From positions 230,204 through 294,203 of the forward strand of contig JAEUPQ010000015.1 of assembly GCA_016789405.1 (NCBI GenBank): a stretch of 64,000 bases of DNA. Reading direction: 5' to 3'. Positions 42,759 through 50,980 of the stretch are shown piece by piece. The position numbers and the translations under genes are program-made. The notes under the pieces were generated by a model that saw only the letters and a list, made by a program, of their open reading frames with translations, was not told the DNA's origin and made no database searches. Each line of letters opens with the position of its first letter. Positions within the stretch are counted from its first letter, which is position 1. The stretch is from Lysobacteraceae bacterium (GTDB lineage: Bacteria; Pseudomonadota; Gammaproteobacteria; Xanthomonadales; Xanthomonadaceae).

Positions 42759-45185
42759 GTGAACGAAGGTGTGAATGGCCCTCTCCCGCAGGCGGGGGAG
42801 GGCGGTGCGATACGCGTTGCGCTGCGGTTGCGGCACGGGATACGCGGATGCCTGCACTGGCTGCGCTGGGGCGCCGTTGCCTTGCTGTCGACGCTGTTGC
42901 TGCTGGACCTGATGTTCCCGCCGCAACTGCCGAAAGCGCGCGATACCAGCACGCTGGTCGTCTCGCGCGACGGCACGCCGCTGCGCGCGTTCGCGGATGC
43001 AGAAGGCGTGTGGCGCTATCCGGCCACGCCGGAATCGGTGTCGCCGTTGTACATCGAAGCGCTGTTGAACTACGAGGACCGCTGGTTCTGGCGGCACCCG
43101 GGCGTCAACCCGGTGGCGCTGCTGCGCGCGGCCGGACAGATGGCGACGAGCGGGCGCACGGTGTCCGGCGGTTCGACGTTGACGATGCAGGTCGCACGCA
43201 TCCTCGATCGCGAGCGCGCGGGTGCGACGCGCACGCCCTGGCGCAAGCTGGTGCAGATCCTGCGCGCACTGCAGCTCGAAGCGCACCTGGACAAGCGGCA
43301 GATCCTGATCCTCTACCTCGAGCGTGCGCCGTTCGGCGGCACGATCGAAGGCGTGGAGGCCGCGAGCTGGGCCTATCTCGGCAAGCCGGCGTCGCAGTTG
43401 TCTCGCGCCGAAGCCGCGCTGCTGGCCGTGCTGCCGCAATCGCCCAGCCGGCGACGCCCCGATCGCCATCCCGGGGCCGCGCAGGCGGCGCGCGACAAGG
43501 TGCTCGAGCGCATGGCCGACCTCGGCGTGTGGACCCGCGAAGAGGTCGAGGACGCGCGCATCGAGCCGGTGGTCGCGCGCCAGCTGCAGCCGCCGATGAT
43601 CGCGTCTCTGCTCGCACAGCGGCTGCGCAGCGCGCACCCGAAGCATGCGCGGATCTCCACGACCATCGACGCCAACCTGCAACGCACGCTGGAAGAGCGC
43701 GTCTCGGCATATTTCTCGAATCTCCCGGAGCGTACGTCGGCGGCCCTGCTGGTCGTCGACAACGAGACGATGGAGGCCCGCGCCTATGTCGGCTCGGTGA
43801 CCTTCGGCGACAAGGCGCGGCTTGGCCACGTCGACATGGTGCGTGCCTGGCGCTCGCCAGGTTCGACGCTGAAACCGTTCCTGTACGGCATGGCGATCGA
43901 CGACGGCATGATCCACTCCGAGAGTCTGCTGGTCGACGCGCCGCAGACTTTCGGCGACTACAGGCCGGGCAATTTCGGCGAGGCTTTCAACGGGCCGGTC
44001 AGCGCCGCGCAATCACTGCGCTTGTCGCTCAATGTGCCTGCCGTGGATCTGCTCGATCGCGTCGGCCCTGGGCGTTTCGCCGCGCGCATCGACCACGCCG
44101 GCATTCCCCTGCGCTTTCCCGACAGCGCGAAACCCAACCTGGCGCTGATCCTCGGCGGGACCGGTGCGCGGCTGGAGGATCTGGTCGGCACCTACGCCGG
44201 CTTCAATCGCAACGGCATCGCCGGACGCGTGCGCTACACGCCGGAGGATCCGAGGATCGATCGGCGGATGCTCTCGCCCGGCGCGGCGTGGATCGTGCGC
44301 GAAATCCTCGAAACCAATCCACGCCCCGGCGAACTCGAACAGTTCGATCGCGGTGCGCGCCCGCGCGTGGCCTGGAAGACCGGTACCAGTTACGGCTTCC
44401 GCGACGCCTGGGCCGTCGGTGGCACGCGTCGTTACACCGTGGGCGTGTGGGTGGGGCGCCCGGATGGCACGCCGCTCCCGGGTCAATACGGCGCCTTGAC
44501 CGCGCTGCCGCTGCTGTTCGAAGTGGTCGACTCGTTGCCGCGCGGCGCGAGGGATGCCATGCCTTTGCCGCCGCCGCGCAACGTCGCCGAGGTCGAGGTG
44601 TGCTGGCCGCTCGGCATTGCGGCTGCCGATCTGCCCGCATCGCTGTGCCAGCGCCGCATGAAAGCCTGGACCCTGGATGGCGCCATTCCGCCGACCTTCG
44701 CGGAGCGTGGCGCGCGACTGTGGAGCGCAGGCCGCGAATCCTTCGATGTGGATGTTCGCAGCGGCGAGCGAGTCACTGCGGTCTGCTCGCTGCAGCACGA
44801 GACGCGACGTGAGCAGATCGCGCGTTGGCCTGCGCTCGCCACGCCCTGGCTGTCGAACGAGACCCGACGTGCTTCGACGCTGCCCAGGGTGGCTGCGGAC
44901 TGCATGCACGATGGGCGTGAAGCGAGCGAAGAGTTGCGCATCGATGGACTCAATGACGGCGCGACGCTGGTGACTGCACCGGGCAGCGAGCATGCGATTC
45001 GGCTCTCGCTGCGCGCACTGGGTACCGAGCGCAAGGTGCAATGGTTGCTCGATGGCAAGTGGATCGCTGAGACCTCCGGCAGCCAGCCCCTGGTCCGCGA
45101 CTTCGGAGAACCTGGCGAACACGCGCTGACCGCGCTGGCCGACAGCGGTGCATGGACGCGCATCCGTTTCACGGTGCTGGAGTGA
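42759..45185 (+). CDS. pbpC: Penicillin-binding protein 1C
   Basis: An 808-aa class A PBP-like protein. One membrane anchor (WGAVALLSTLLLLDLMF, about residues 38-54) precedes a GT51 glycosyltransferase domain with Glu106 in YEDRWFWRHPG. The transpeptidase domain has SxxK at 369-372 (SPGSTLKP) and KTGTS at 540, and a C-terminal BiPBP_C domain begins near residue 700. The assigned GTG start at 42759 makes the first 15 codons read through an inverted repeat (CCCTCTCCCGC...GGGGGAGGGC), so the true start may be GTG 42771 or further in. It lies 21 bp after the alpha-2-macroglobulin gene. Confidence 0.93.
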   Translation: MNEGVNGPLPQAGEGGAIRVALRLRHGIRGCLHWLRWGAVALLSTLLLLDLMFPPQLPKARDTSTLVVSRDGTPLRAFADAEGVWRYPATPESVSPLYIEALLNYEDRWFWRHPGVNPVALLRAAGQMATSGRTVSGGSTLTMQVARILDRERAGATRTPWRKLVQILRALQLEAHLDKRQILILYLERAPFGGTIEGVEAASWAYLGKPASQLSRAEAALLAVLPQSPSRRRPDRHPGAAQAARDKVLERMADLGVWTREEVEDARIEPVVARQLQPPMIASLLAQRLRSAHPKHARISTTIDANLQRTLEERVSAYFSNLPERTSAALLVVDNETMEARAYVGSVTFGDKARLGHVDMVRAWRSPGSTLKPFLYGMAIDDGMIHSESLLVDAPQTFGDYRPGNFGEAFNGPVSAAQSLRLSLNVPAVDLLDRVGPGRFAARIDHAGIPLRFPDSAKPNLALILGGTGARLEDLVGTYAGFNRNGIAGRVRYTPEDPRIDRRMLSPGAAWIVREILETNPRPGELEQFDRGARPRVAWKTGTSYGFRDAWAVGGTRRYTVGVWVGRPDGTPLPGQYGALTALPLLFEVVDSLPRGARDAMPLPPPRNVAEVEVCWPLGIAAADLPASLCQRRMKAWTLDGAIPPTFAERGARLWSAGRESFDVDVRSGERVTAVCSLQHETRREQIARWPALATPWLSNETRRASTLPRVAADCMHDGREASEELRIDGLNDGATLVTAPGSEHAIRLSLRALGTERKVQWLLDGKWIAETSGSQPLVRDFGEPGEHALTALADSGAWTRIRFTVLE

Positions 45186-45210
45186 TCGAGACGGAGACGT
45201 GTGATCCGGC

Positions 45211-45705
45211 TCAGAAGATCATTCGATGGAGTTCGCGAATGCCCATCGCGATCAATGGAAGCACCACGAACATGACGAGCAGTGCTATGCCCGCAGGCAG
45301 GTAGAACCGGATCAGGTCGAGAATGGATTCCGGCTTGGCATCCTGCGCAGGATGAGTTGCAGGAACGCTTGCAAGGAAGCTGGCGAAATCCCGGTATTCC
45401 GACAAGGGGGCGCGATCGAGGTTGCCCTTGTCCGTACGCATCACCCGCCCGCTGTTGCAGTCAAGCACGTAGGGGCATGCATCCGCTTCGTCACCGACAT
45501 ACACCCAGTGATCCGGCCACGCAGGAAGTCCTGCGAAGCCGGCCCTGTATTCGAGCGTGGCCTCGATGATGTCGTCGGCATCGCCGATGATCGTGGTGTC
45601 GTCCGGCCATGCCGTCGCATGGCGCGACGCGAGAAAATCGCGATATCCATCGGGCAACGCGATCTCGAGCGTCGCTTCGATCCGCTGGATATCGCGCTTC
45701 TCCAC
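45211..45705 (-). CDS. SMI1/KNR4-like protein with C-terminal membrane helix
   Basis: A 164-aa protein from GTG 45705 (VEKRDIQRIEATLEIALPDGYRDFLASRH), which matches the SMI1/KNR4 (SUKH) N-terminal pattern IE..LGI.LP..YR.FL. The fold continues with VYVGDEADACPYVLDCNSGRV and EYRDFASFLASV. A hydrophobic helix (IALLVMFVVLPLIAMGI) near residues 138-156 anchors the C-terminus. SUKH proteins often act as immunity proteins against toxins, but others are housekeeping; no toxin is adjacent. It follows the peroxiredoxin gene by 8 bp, so it is probably co-transcribed. Confidence 0.7.
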   Translation of the reverse strand: MEKRDIQRIEATLEIALPDGYRDFLASRHATAWPDDTTIIGDADDIIEATLEYRAGFAGLPAWPDHWVYVGDEADACPYVLDCNSGRVMRTDKGNLDRAPLSEYRDFASFLASVPATHPAQDAKPESILDLIRFYLPAGIALLVMFVVLPLIAMGIRELHRMIF

Positions 45706-45713
45706 GCCGAGTA

Positions 45714-46193
45714 TCAGCCGACCAGGGTCAGCATGTGCTCCGCCGACGACACGCGGAATTCGCCAGGGGCTTCCACTTCGAGCTGCGTCACCACGCCGTT
45801 GTCGACCAGCATCGCGAAGCGCTTGCTGCGGATGCCCATGCCGTAGGCGCTGGCATCCATTTCGAGGCCGAGGGCCTTGGCGAATTCGCCGTTGCCATCG
45901 GCGAGGATTTCCATTTCGGCCGGTGCGTTCTGGCTGGCGGCCCAGGCCTTCATCACGAACGGGTCGTTGACCGACATGCAGGCGATACCGACACCCTTGT
46001 CGCGAAACGCATCGAACATGGCGATGTAGCCCGGCAGGTGTTTTTCCGAGCAGGTCGGCGTGAACGCGCCGGGCACGGAGAACAGCACGAGCTTCTTGCC
46101 TTCGAAGAACGCATGGGTGTCGATGGTGTCGACGCCATCGTTGATGCGCTTGATGTTGACTTCGGGAATGCGGTCGCCGATCTGGATCGTCAT
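45714..46193 (-). CDS. Prx5-type peroxiredoxin
   Basis: A 159-aa thiol peroxidase with the PRX5-family active site PGAFTPTCSEKHLPGY, peroxidatic Cys48, and a second Cys at 72. The family reduces hydrogen and alkyl peroxides using glutathione/glutaredoxin or thioredoxin. The N-terminus MTIQIGDRIPEV fits, and ATG 46193 is the natural start. The downstream SMI1-like gene appears to be co-transcribed. The 190-bp gap to the divergent hsp20 gene holds promoters for both. Confidence 0.93.
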   Translation of the reverse strand: MTIQIGDRIPEVNIKRINDGVDTIDTHAFFEGKKLVLFSVPGAFTPTCSEKHLPGYIAMFDAFRDKGVGIACMSVNDPFVMKAWAASQNAPAEMEILADGNGEFAKALGLEMDASAYGMGIRSKRFAMLVDNGVVTQLEVEAPGEFRVSSAEHMLTLVG

Positions 46194-46384
46194 GTCTGAA
46201 CTCCTGCGCTGGGGGAACCGGCTCGCAAGCCGGGAGGGGAGGGCGCCAGTGTATCGGCAATCCTGAATGTCGGGTCGACGAACGGCGCTTCGGGACGCTT
46301 GAAATCCCGGACTGCGCGCCTATCTCGGGTGCAAGGCGACGACATGCTCGCCCCGAACACAACCACCGATACCGGGAGATTTCC

Positions 46385-46852
46385 ATGAGCCTCATGCGCT
46401 ACCAGCAGGCCTGGCCCGCCCAGGCACGCATTCACGACGATCTGAAGCAGATGTTCGACCGTTTCCTCAACCCCGGCGACAACCCCGACGAGTCGTCGGT
46501 GGTCACCAGCCAGTGGGTGCCGCGCGTCGATATCAAGGAAGAAGCCGACCGCTTCCTCATCCTGGCCGATCTTCCGGGCGTCGATCCGCAGGACGTCGAA
46601 GTCTTGATGGACAAGGGCATCCTGAGCATCAAGGGAGAGCGCCAGCGCGGCGTCGCCGAACAGACCGAGCGCTTTTCGCGCATCGAACGCAGCTACGGCA
46701 GTTTCCATCGTCGATTCGCACTGCCCGATACCGCCGATGCCGATGGCATCACCGCATCCGGCCACAACGGCGTGCTGGAAATCTCGATTCCCAAGCGTGC
46801 CGAATCGACGCCGCGACGCATCCAGGTCGGCAATCCGACACTGAAATCCTGA
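46385..46852 (+). CDS. Small heat shock protein Hsp20
   Basis: A 155-aa alpha-crystallin-domain chaperone. The N-terminal arm precedes the ACD at about residues 40-140, with ADLPGVDPQDVEV, LSIKGER and the GVLEISIPKR block (variant of GVL). It binds unfolding proteins without ATP. A good Shine-Dalgarno (GGGAG) supports ATG 46385. It is followed by a DnaJ-like gene after a 165-bp gap rich in hairpins. No sigma-32 promoter is obvious by eye. Confidence 0.92.
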   Translation: MSLMRYQQAWPAQARIHDDLKQMFDRFLNPGDNPDESSVVTSQWVPRVDIKEEADRFLILADLPGVDPQDVEVLMDKGILSIKGERQRGVAEQTERFSRIERSYGSFHRRFALPDTADADGITASGHNGVLEISIPKRAESTPRRIQVGNPTLKS

Positions 46853-46862
46853 CCCTCTCCTG

Positions 46863-46940
46863 CGCACGACTTCGGTCGTGCGGCAGGGATCGCAACGCGC
46901 TCGTTGCGATGCGCATGACCCGCCGCGATGGCGGGTCATG
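46863..46940 (+). repeat. Three consecutive perfect hairpins between hsp20 and the DnaJ-like gene
   Basis: Hairpin 1: CGCACGAC-TTCG-GTCGTGCG (46863-46882). Hairpin 2: ATCGCAACG-CGCT-CGTTGCGAT (46889-46910). Hairpin 3: CATGACCCGCC-GCGAT-GGCGGGTCATG (46914-46940). The first starts 10 bp after the hsp20 stop and resembles a terminator with a UUCG loop. The array could be a terminator plus processing or regulatory structures for the two chaperone genes. Confidence 0.7.
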
Positions 46941-47017
46941 TGCGTGCGGGCGCCGCGCATCCTCGATGCCGCGTCCGCTATAGTTCACCGCATTCGAAAT
47001 CCACGGGTGTTCGCGTC

Positions 47018-47914
47018 ATGCGTTTCAAGGATTACTACGACATCCTCGGCGTCGAGCCGGGCGCGAGCGAGGCGGAACTCAAGACCGCCTATCGCCGGCT
47101 CGCGCGCAAATACCATCCGGACGTCAGCAAGGAGCCGGGTGCCGAAGAGACCTTCAAGTCGGTCAACGAAGCCTATGAAGCCCTGCGCGATCCCGAGAAG
47201 CGCAAGGCCTACGACCAGTTGCGCGCACGCGGCTATCGGCCGGGCGACGAAGTGCAGCCGCCGCCGGGAGGCTTCGGCGGGCCCGGCGGCGTCGACTTCG
47301 ACGAAATCTTCGCGGGTGGCGGCAACGGCGGCTTCAGCGACTTCTTCCAGGAACTGTTCGGTCGTCGCGCCGGTGCGGGTGGGCAGGGAGCGCGGCATCG
47401 ACCTCGTGGCGATGGCGCCCTGAGGGCCAAGTTCGCGGTGCCGCTGGAAGCCGTCCATCGCGGCGAGCCTGTCCGCGTCTCGGTCGCGGGCCGCTCGCTC
47501 GACGTGCGCGTTCCCAGGGGCATCAAGCCGGGGCAGGCGATCCGTCTCGCGGGGCAGGCCCCCGGCGGGGGCGACCTCCTGCTGGAAGTGGAGTACGCAG
47601 CGCACCCGCAGTTCGAGGTCGACGGCCGCAACATCATCCACGTGCTGCCGGTGGCGCCATGGGAAGCGGCGCTGGGCGCCACGGTGAGCGTTCCCACGCT
47701 GGGTGGTGCCGTCGAGCTGAAGATTCCTGCCGATTCGGAAGCCGGTCGCCGGCTTCGTCTGCGCGGTCGTGGTCTGCCCGGAACTGCTGGTGCCGCCGAT
47801 GGCGACCAGATCGTCGAGCTGGAAGTCCTCGCGCCGCGCGCGAATACCGAGGCGGAACGCGATGCCTACCGCACGATGCGCGAAGCCTTCGGCGACGACT
47901 GGCGCAGGGCCTGA
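47018..47914 (+). CDS. DnaJ-class co-chaperone (CbpA-like)
   Basis: A 298-aa protein with an N-terminal J domain containing HPD (KYHPDVSK, about residues 6-70), a Gly/Phe-rich linker (GGFGGPGG, FDEIFAGGGNGGFSDFF), and a C-terminal substrate-binding domain (VPRGIKPGQAIRLAGQ; VSVPTLGGAVELKIP) without zinc-finger cysteines. This is the class B/CbpA architecture. It stimulates DnaK ATPase. ATG 47018 gives the standard N-terminus MRFKDYYDILGVEPGAS. The hsp20-cbpA arrangement suggests a joint heat or stress unit. Confidence 0.92.
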   Translation: MRFKDYYDILGVEPGASEAELKTAYRRLARKYHPDVSKEPGAEETFKSVNEAYEALRDPEKRKAYDQLRARGYRPGDEVQPPPGGFGGPGGVDFDEIFAGGGNGGFSDFFQELFGRRAGAGGQGARHRPRGDGALRAKFAVPLEAVHRGEPVRVSVAGRSLDVRVPRGIKPGQAIRLAGQAPGGGDLLLEVEYAAHPQFEVDGRNIIHVLPVAPWEAALGATVSVPTLGGAVELKIPADSEAGRRLRLRGRGLPGTAGAADGDQIVELEVLAPRANTEAERDAYRTMREAFGDDWRRA

Positions 47915-47936
47915 GCGCCGCATTGCCGACCGCACG

Positions 47937-47967
47937 TGAAAAAGCCGCCTTTACGGCGGCTTTTTCA
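47937..47967. terminator. Bidirectional rho-independent terminator
   Basis: TGAAAAAGCCGCC (47937-47949), 5-nt loop, GGCGGCTTTTTCA (47955-47967). The A-run on one arm and T-run on the other make it functional for both the plus-strand cbpA-like gene and the convergent response regulator gene ending at 47990. Confidence 0.92.
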
Positions 47968-47989
47968 TGCGTCGATGCACCGTGCGAAT

Positions 47990-48361
47990 TCAGCCCTGGC
48001 CGGAGACGTACTTGGTGATCGTGTCCGAAAGCTCGGTTTCGCTGAAAGGCTTGGTCAGGTAGGCCTTCGCGCCCTGGCGCATGCCCCACACGCGGTCGGT
48101 GTCCTGATCCTTGGTCGTCACCAGCACGATCGGGATGTGCTTGGTGGTCGGTTCGCGGGAGATCGTGCGTGTGGCCTGGAAACCGTTGAGGTTCGGCATG
48201 ACCACGTCCATCAGGATCAGGTCCGGGATTTCGCGCTTGGCCACCTCGACACCGGCGGCGCCATCCTCTGCGGTCAGTGCTTCATGTCCGAGTTTTTCGA
48301 CGATGCGGCGGATGCCCATCAGCTGCGACGGAGAGTCGTCGACGATCAGGATGCGTGCCAT
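47990..48361 (-). CDS. Single-domain response regulator, PilH-like
   Basis: A 123-aa CheY-like receiver without output domain. Acidic pair Asp8/Asp9, phospho-acceptor Asp52 (LILMDVVMPNLNGFQATR), Thr82 and Lys104 are all in place. The sequence MARILIVDDSPSQ, the long FQATR block and VTTKDQDTDRVWGMRQGAKAYLTKP closely follow Pseudomonas PilH, the retraction-side regulator of type IV pilus twitching. pilG, pilI, pilJ and chpA are not next to it, so the role is inferred from sequence. The ATG at 48361 is preferred over the longer frame. Confidence 0.83.
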   Translation of the reverse strand: MARILIVDDSPSQLMGIRRIVEKLGHEALTAEDGAAGVEVAKREIPDLILMDVVMPNLNGFQATRTISREPTTKHIPIVLVTTKDQDTDRVWGMRQGAKAYLTKPFSETELSDTITKYVSGQG

Positions 48362-48514
48362 GCGATACCCCTTGTAAGACTGTGCCCAGTGTAGACGGCC
48401 CGGAGCCGGCCCGGAAGCGGTCCGGAACGGTTTGTTGATGCAGTGCACAAGGCGTGCATGGGCGAACCCGCAACGCTCCTGTCCTGATGGCACCAGGCCG
48501 GAATTTCGAGGGTT

Positions 48515-49513
48515 TCAGCCCAGCCGGACGAGTGTCCTGCCGAACGATCCACCCTTCAGCATCCCCGCGAAGACCTCCGGCAGTCCGTCGAGGCCGACCT
48601 CGCGGGTGCAGATGGTCTCCAGATGCGCTGGCTTCCACGCCCCCGCCAGCCGCTTCCAGACTTCATCACGGATTTCCCGGGCCGTCCCGGCCGATGCGAC
48701 GCCCACGAGCGACACGCCGCGGATGATGAAGGGCATGACCGTGGTGGGCAGGTCGGCGGTGGCGGCCAGGCCGGCGCTGCCGACGTTGCCGTAGGGGCGC
48801 GTGCGCGCCAGCAGGCTGGCCAGCATGGTGCCGCCGACGTTGTCGAGACCGCCGCCGAAGCGCGCGGCTTCCAGGGGCTTGGCTTCGGCCAGCACATCGC
48901 GGCCCAGGACCTGGGTGGCGCCGAGCGACTTCAGGTAGTCGGCATGCTCGGGCTTGCCGCTGATCGCGTGCACCTCGTAGCCGGCGCGCGTGAAGATATC
49001 GACCGCCAGCGAGCCTACGCCGCCGGTGGCGCCAGTTACCGCAAGCGGACCGAGCGCGGGCGACTGCCGGTTGTCTTCCATGCGCAGCAGCGCCAGCGCG
49101 GCCGTGAAGCCCGCCGTGCCGAGGATCATGCTTTCGCGCAGCGTCATGCCGACGGGCAGTGGGATCGCCCATTTCGACTCGATGCGCGCGTATTCGCTGT
49201 AGCCGCCGTCGCGGGTTTCGCTCAAGCCGCAGCCGGTGACGAGCACGGCATCGCCTTCGCGAAAGGCCGGATCGGTGGACGACACCACGTGCCCGGCGAC
49301 ATCGATGCCGCCGACCAGCGGGAAGAAGCGCAGGATCTTGCCTTCGCCGGTGCCGGCGAGCGCGTCCTTGTAGTTGACGGACGAATACGCCGTCTTGATC
49401 ACGATCTCGCCGGGTGCGAGTTCATCGATGCCGGTGTCCTCGATGCCACTGCGGTAACCGCCGGCGGCGTCGTTGCGGATGCGGAAGGCTTTGAAGGCGC
49501 TGGGGATGGGCAT
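48515..49513 (-). CDS. yhdH: NADPH-dependent acrylyl-CoA reductase/YhdH family oxidoreductase
   Basis: A 332-aa medium-chain dehydrogenase/reductase without catalytic zinc ligands. SSVNYKDALAGTG, PLVGGIDVAGHVV and the nucleotide motif VTGATGGVGSLAVDIF are hallmarks of YhdH/AcuI, which reduces acrylyl-CoA and related enoyl compounds. The end FGRTLVRLG is typical. It is a single gene with about 150 bp of non-coding DNA on each side. Confidence 0.92.
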   Translation of the reverse strand: MPIPSAFKAFRIRNDAAGGYRSGIEDTGIDELAPGEIVIKTAYSSVNYKDALAGTGEGKILRFFPLVGGIDVAGHVVSSTDPAFREGDAVLVTGCGLSETRDGGYSEYARIESKWAIPLPVGMTLRESMILGTAGFTAALALLRMEDNRQSPALGPLAVTGATGGVGSLAVDIFTRAGYEVHAISGKPEHADYLKSLGATQVLGRDVLAEAKPLEAARFGGGLDNVGGTMLASLLARTRPYGNVGSAGLAATADLPTTVMPFIIRGVSLVGVASAGTAREIRDEVWKRLAGAWKPAHLETICTREVGLDGLPEVFAGMLKGGSFGRTLVRLG

Positions 49514-49660
49514 TTCACGGAATCCCTGTGGTTCGATGGTGGAATGATCGCATGACAGTCCGGTCTCTATCGAATGATCGACGAATCAGCTCCGCTCTGT
49601 TTTTCGTTGCTTCCGTCAATGCTGGTGACTCGACGTGTCTCGATCATGACCCTGGAAAGA

Positions 49661-50314
49661 TCACTGGTCGCATCGTGGCGGGTGGAACAATCGAATGCGT
49701 TCGGGCTGACTCCGGCCCGGGACGCTGGCTCCATGCGCCAGCGTGTCGCATGCGGCCGTGTGCAGGAGGTCGGCAGCGTCGCAAAAGACATCCGGTACCG
49801 GGCGCTGCATTCCAGATTTTGCACGGGGCTTTGAATTCCACTTGCCGGCATCCCGTTCGCAGGGCACTGCATAGACAGTTGTCGACCAACGTCCATGAGG
49901 TGTGCTGAGCGAGATGATCCGGGTCTCGTGATCGGTTACACCGAACCAGTAATTGCGCTTCAACCGCCTGAAGCCCCGTTTCTCAAAGGTTTCCAAGATT
50001 CTTGCATGCTGTATTGCCGGGAGTTTCCACTGGTAGTGGACCTCGACTGGACGGAACTCGTTTTCATCACCTTCATCCGATTCGTCGAAGCCGGTCAGTA
50101 TCAGGTGTGAATGGCCCTCGGCATCGACGCGCAGGACGTAGACGGGGCAAGTGCCGTAGCAGCCCGTACGTTCAAACGAGATGTCGTAGGTGCCGGTGCG
50201 TCGCTCCGCCAATGGACGGACTCGATTCGTTTCCGGACGGCTACTGAAATAGCCAGCCAGAGCGATTGCCGGCAGGAGACAGACCGCGAGGGCGCAGAAA
50301 AGGAAAGAGCGCAT
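49661..50314 (-). CDS. Exported DUF6438-like protein
   Basis: A 217-aa protein with an N-terminal signal peptide (MRSFLFCALAVCLLPAIALA). The segment ISFERTGCYGTCPVYVLRVDAEG fits the DUF6438 pattern (R..C.GTCP.Y...I...G), with two Cys likely to form a disulfide. The C-terminal 50 residues (from about VFCDAADLLHTAACD) look unlike the domain and may be a read-through extension. Function is unknown. It lies 23 bp after the LOG gene and may be in its operon. Confidence 0.68.
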   Translation of the reverse strand: MRSFLFCALAVCLLPAIALAGYFSSRPETNRVRPLAERRTGTYDISFERTGCYGTCPVYVLRVDAEGHSHLILTGFDESDEGDENEFRPVEVHYQWKLPAIQHARILETFEKRGFRRLKRNYWFGVTDHETRIISLSTPHGRWSTTVYAVPCERDAGKWNSKPRAKSGMQRPVPDVFCDAADLLHTAACDTLAHGASVPGRSQPERIRLFHPPRCDQ

Positions 50315-50337
50315 GGCTACAGGCTCCTGACGTGCCC

Positions 50338-50931
50338 TCAGCGCAGTTCCTTCCGCCGCTTCTCATCCAGCCATTTGTCCGCCTGCGCAGGCGTGTAGTC
50401 GCGCATCCAGGCAAACAGCGCGTCGATATCCTCGCCATGCCACAGGTCGTGGCGCTGGTCGCGGTGCAGGAAGCGTTCTTCGACCATGCGATCGATCATG
50501 CCGATGAGCGGCGAATAGAAACCGTCGACATCAAGGAAGGCGCAGGGCTTGCGGCCGAGGCCGAGCTGGCGCCAGGTGAGCATCTCGAACATCTCGTCGA
50601 GCGTGCCGAAGCCGCCGGGCAGGGCGACGAAAGCGTCGGCGAGATCGAACATGCGCGCCTTGCGTTCGTGCATGTTCGCGACGACTTCCAGTCGGGTCAC
50701 GCCGGTGTGCGCGACTTCCCATTGCACCAGCTGTTCGGGGATGACGCCGACGACTTCGCCGCCGTGTTCCAGCACGGCATCGGCGACGATGCCCATCAGG
50801 CCGACGTTGCCTCCGCCGTAGACGAGTTGCTGGCCTTCGGCCGCGATGCGCGCGCCGAGCGCTCGGGCGCGTTCGGCATAGGCGGGTTTGTTGCCGGCGT
50901 TTGAGCCGCAGTAGACGCAGATCGATTTCAT
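50338..50931 (-). CDS. LOG family protein (cytokinin riboside 5'-monophosphate phosphoribohydrolase type)
   Basis: A 197-aa Rossmann-like protein, MKSICVYCGSNAG at the N-terminus, with LVYGGGNVGLMG and the family signature PGGFGTLDEMFE plus the preceding conserved Arg (MHERKARM). Members hydrolyse nucleoside monophosphates to base and ribose-5-phosphate; in plant-associated bacteria they can release active cytokinins, elsewhere they are nucleotide hydrolases. It is flanked by a methyltransferase gene (49 bp upstream) and the DUF6438 gene. Confidence 0.92.
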   Translation of the reverse strand: MKSICVYCGSNAGNKPAYAERARALGARIAAEGQQLVYGGGNVGLMGIVADAVLEHGGEVVGVIPEQLVQWEVAHTGVTRLEVVANMHERKARMFDLADAFVALPGGFGTLDEMFEMLTWRQLGLGRKPCAFLDVDGFYSPLIGMIDRMVEERFLHRDQRHDLWHGEDIDALFAWMRDYTPAQADKWLDEKRRKELR

Positions 50932-50980
50932 GGGGGCTTCCGGGTGTGTCTTCTTGTCTTTCGGGTGTTCGGGCCGATGT

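Noticed and set aside
37731..44012. A very long open antisense frame (over 2000 codons) on the minus strand.
   Set aside because: It is opposite the alpha-2-macroglobulin and pbpC genes, has the His/Arg/Ala-rich composition of a GC-driven shadow frame, and matches no protein family.
45211..45705. A toxin-immunity locus around the SMI1-like protein.
   Set aside because: No toxin, effector or secretion gene is adjacent; the neighbour is a peroxiredoxin.
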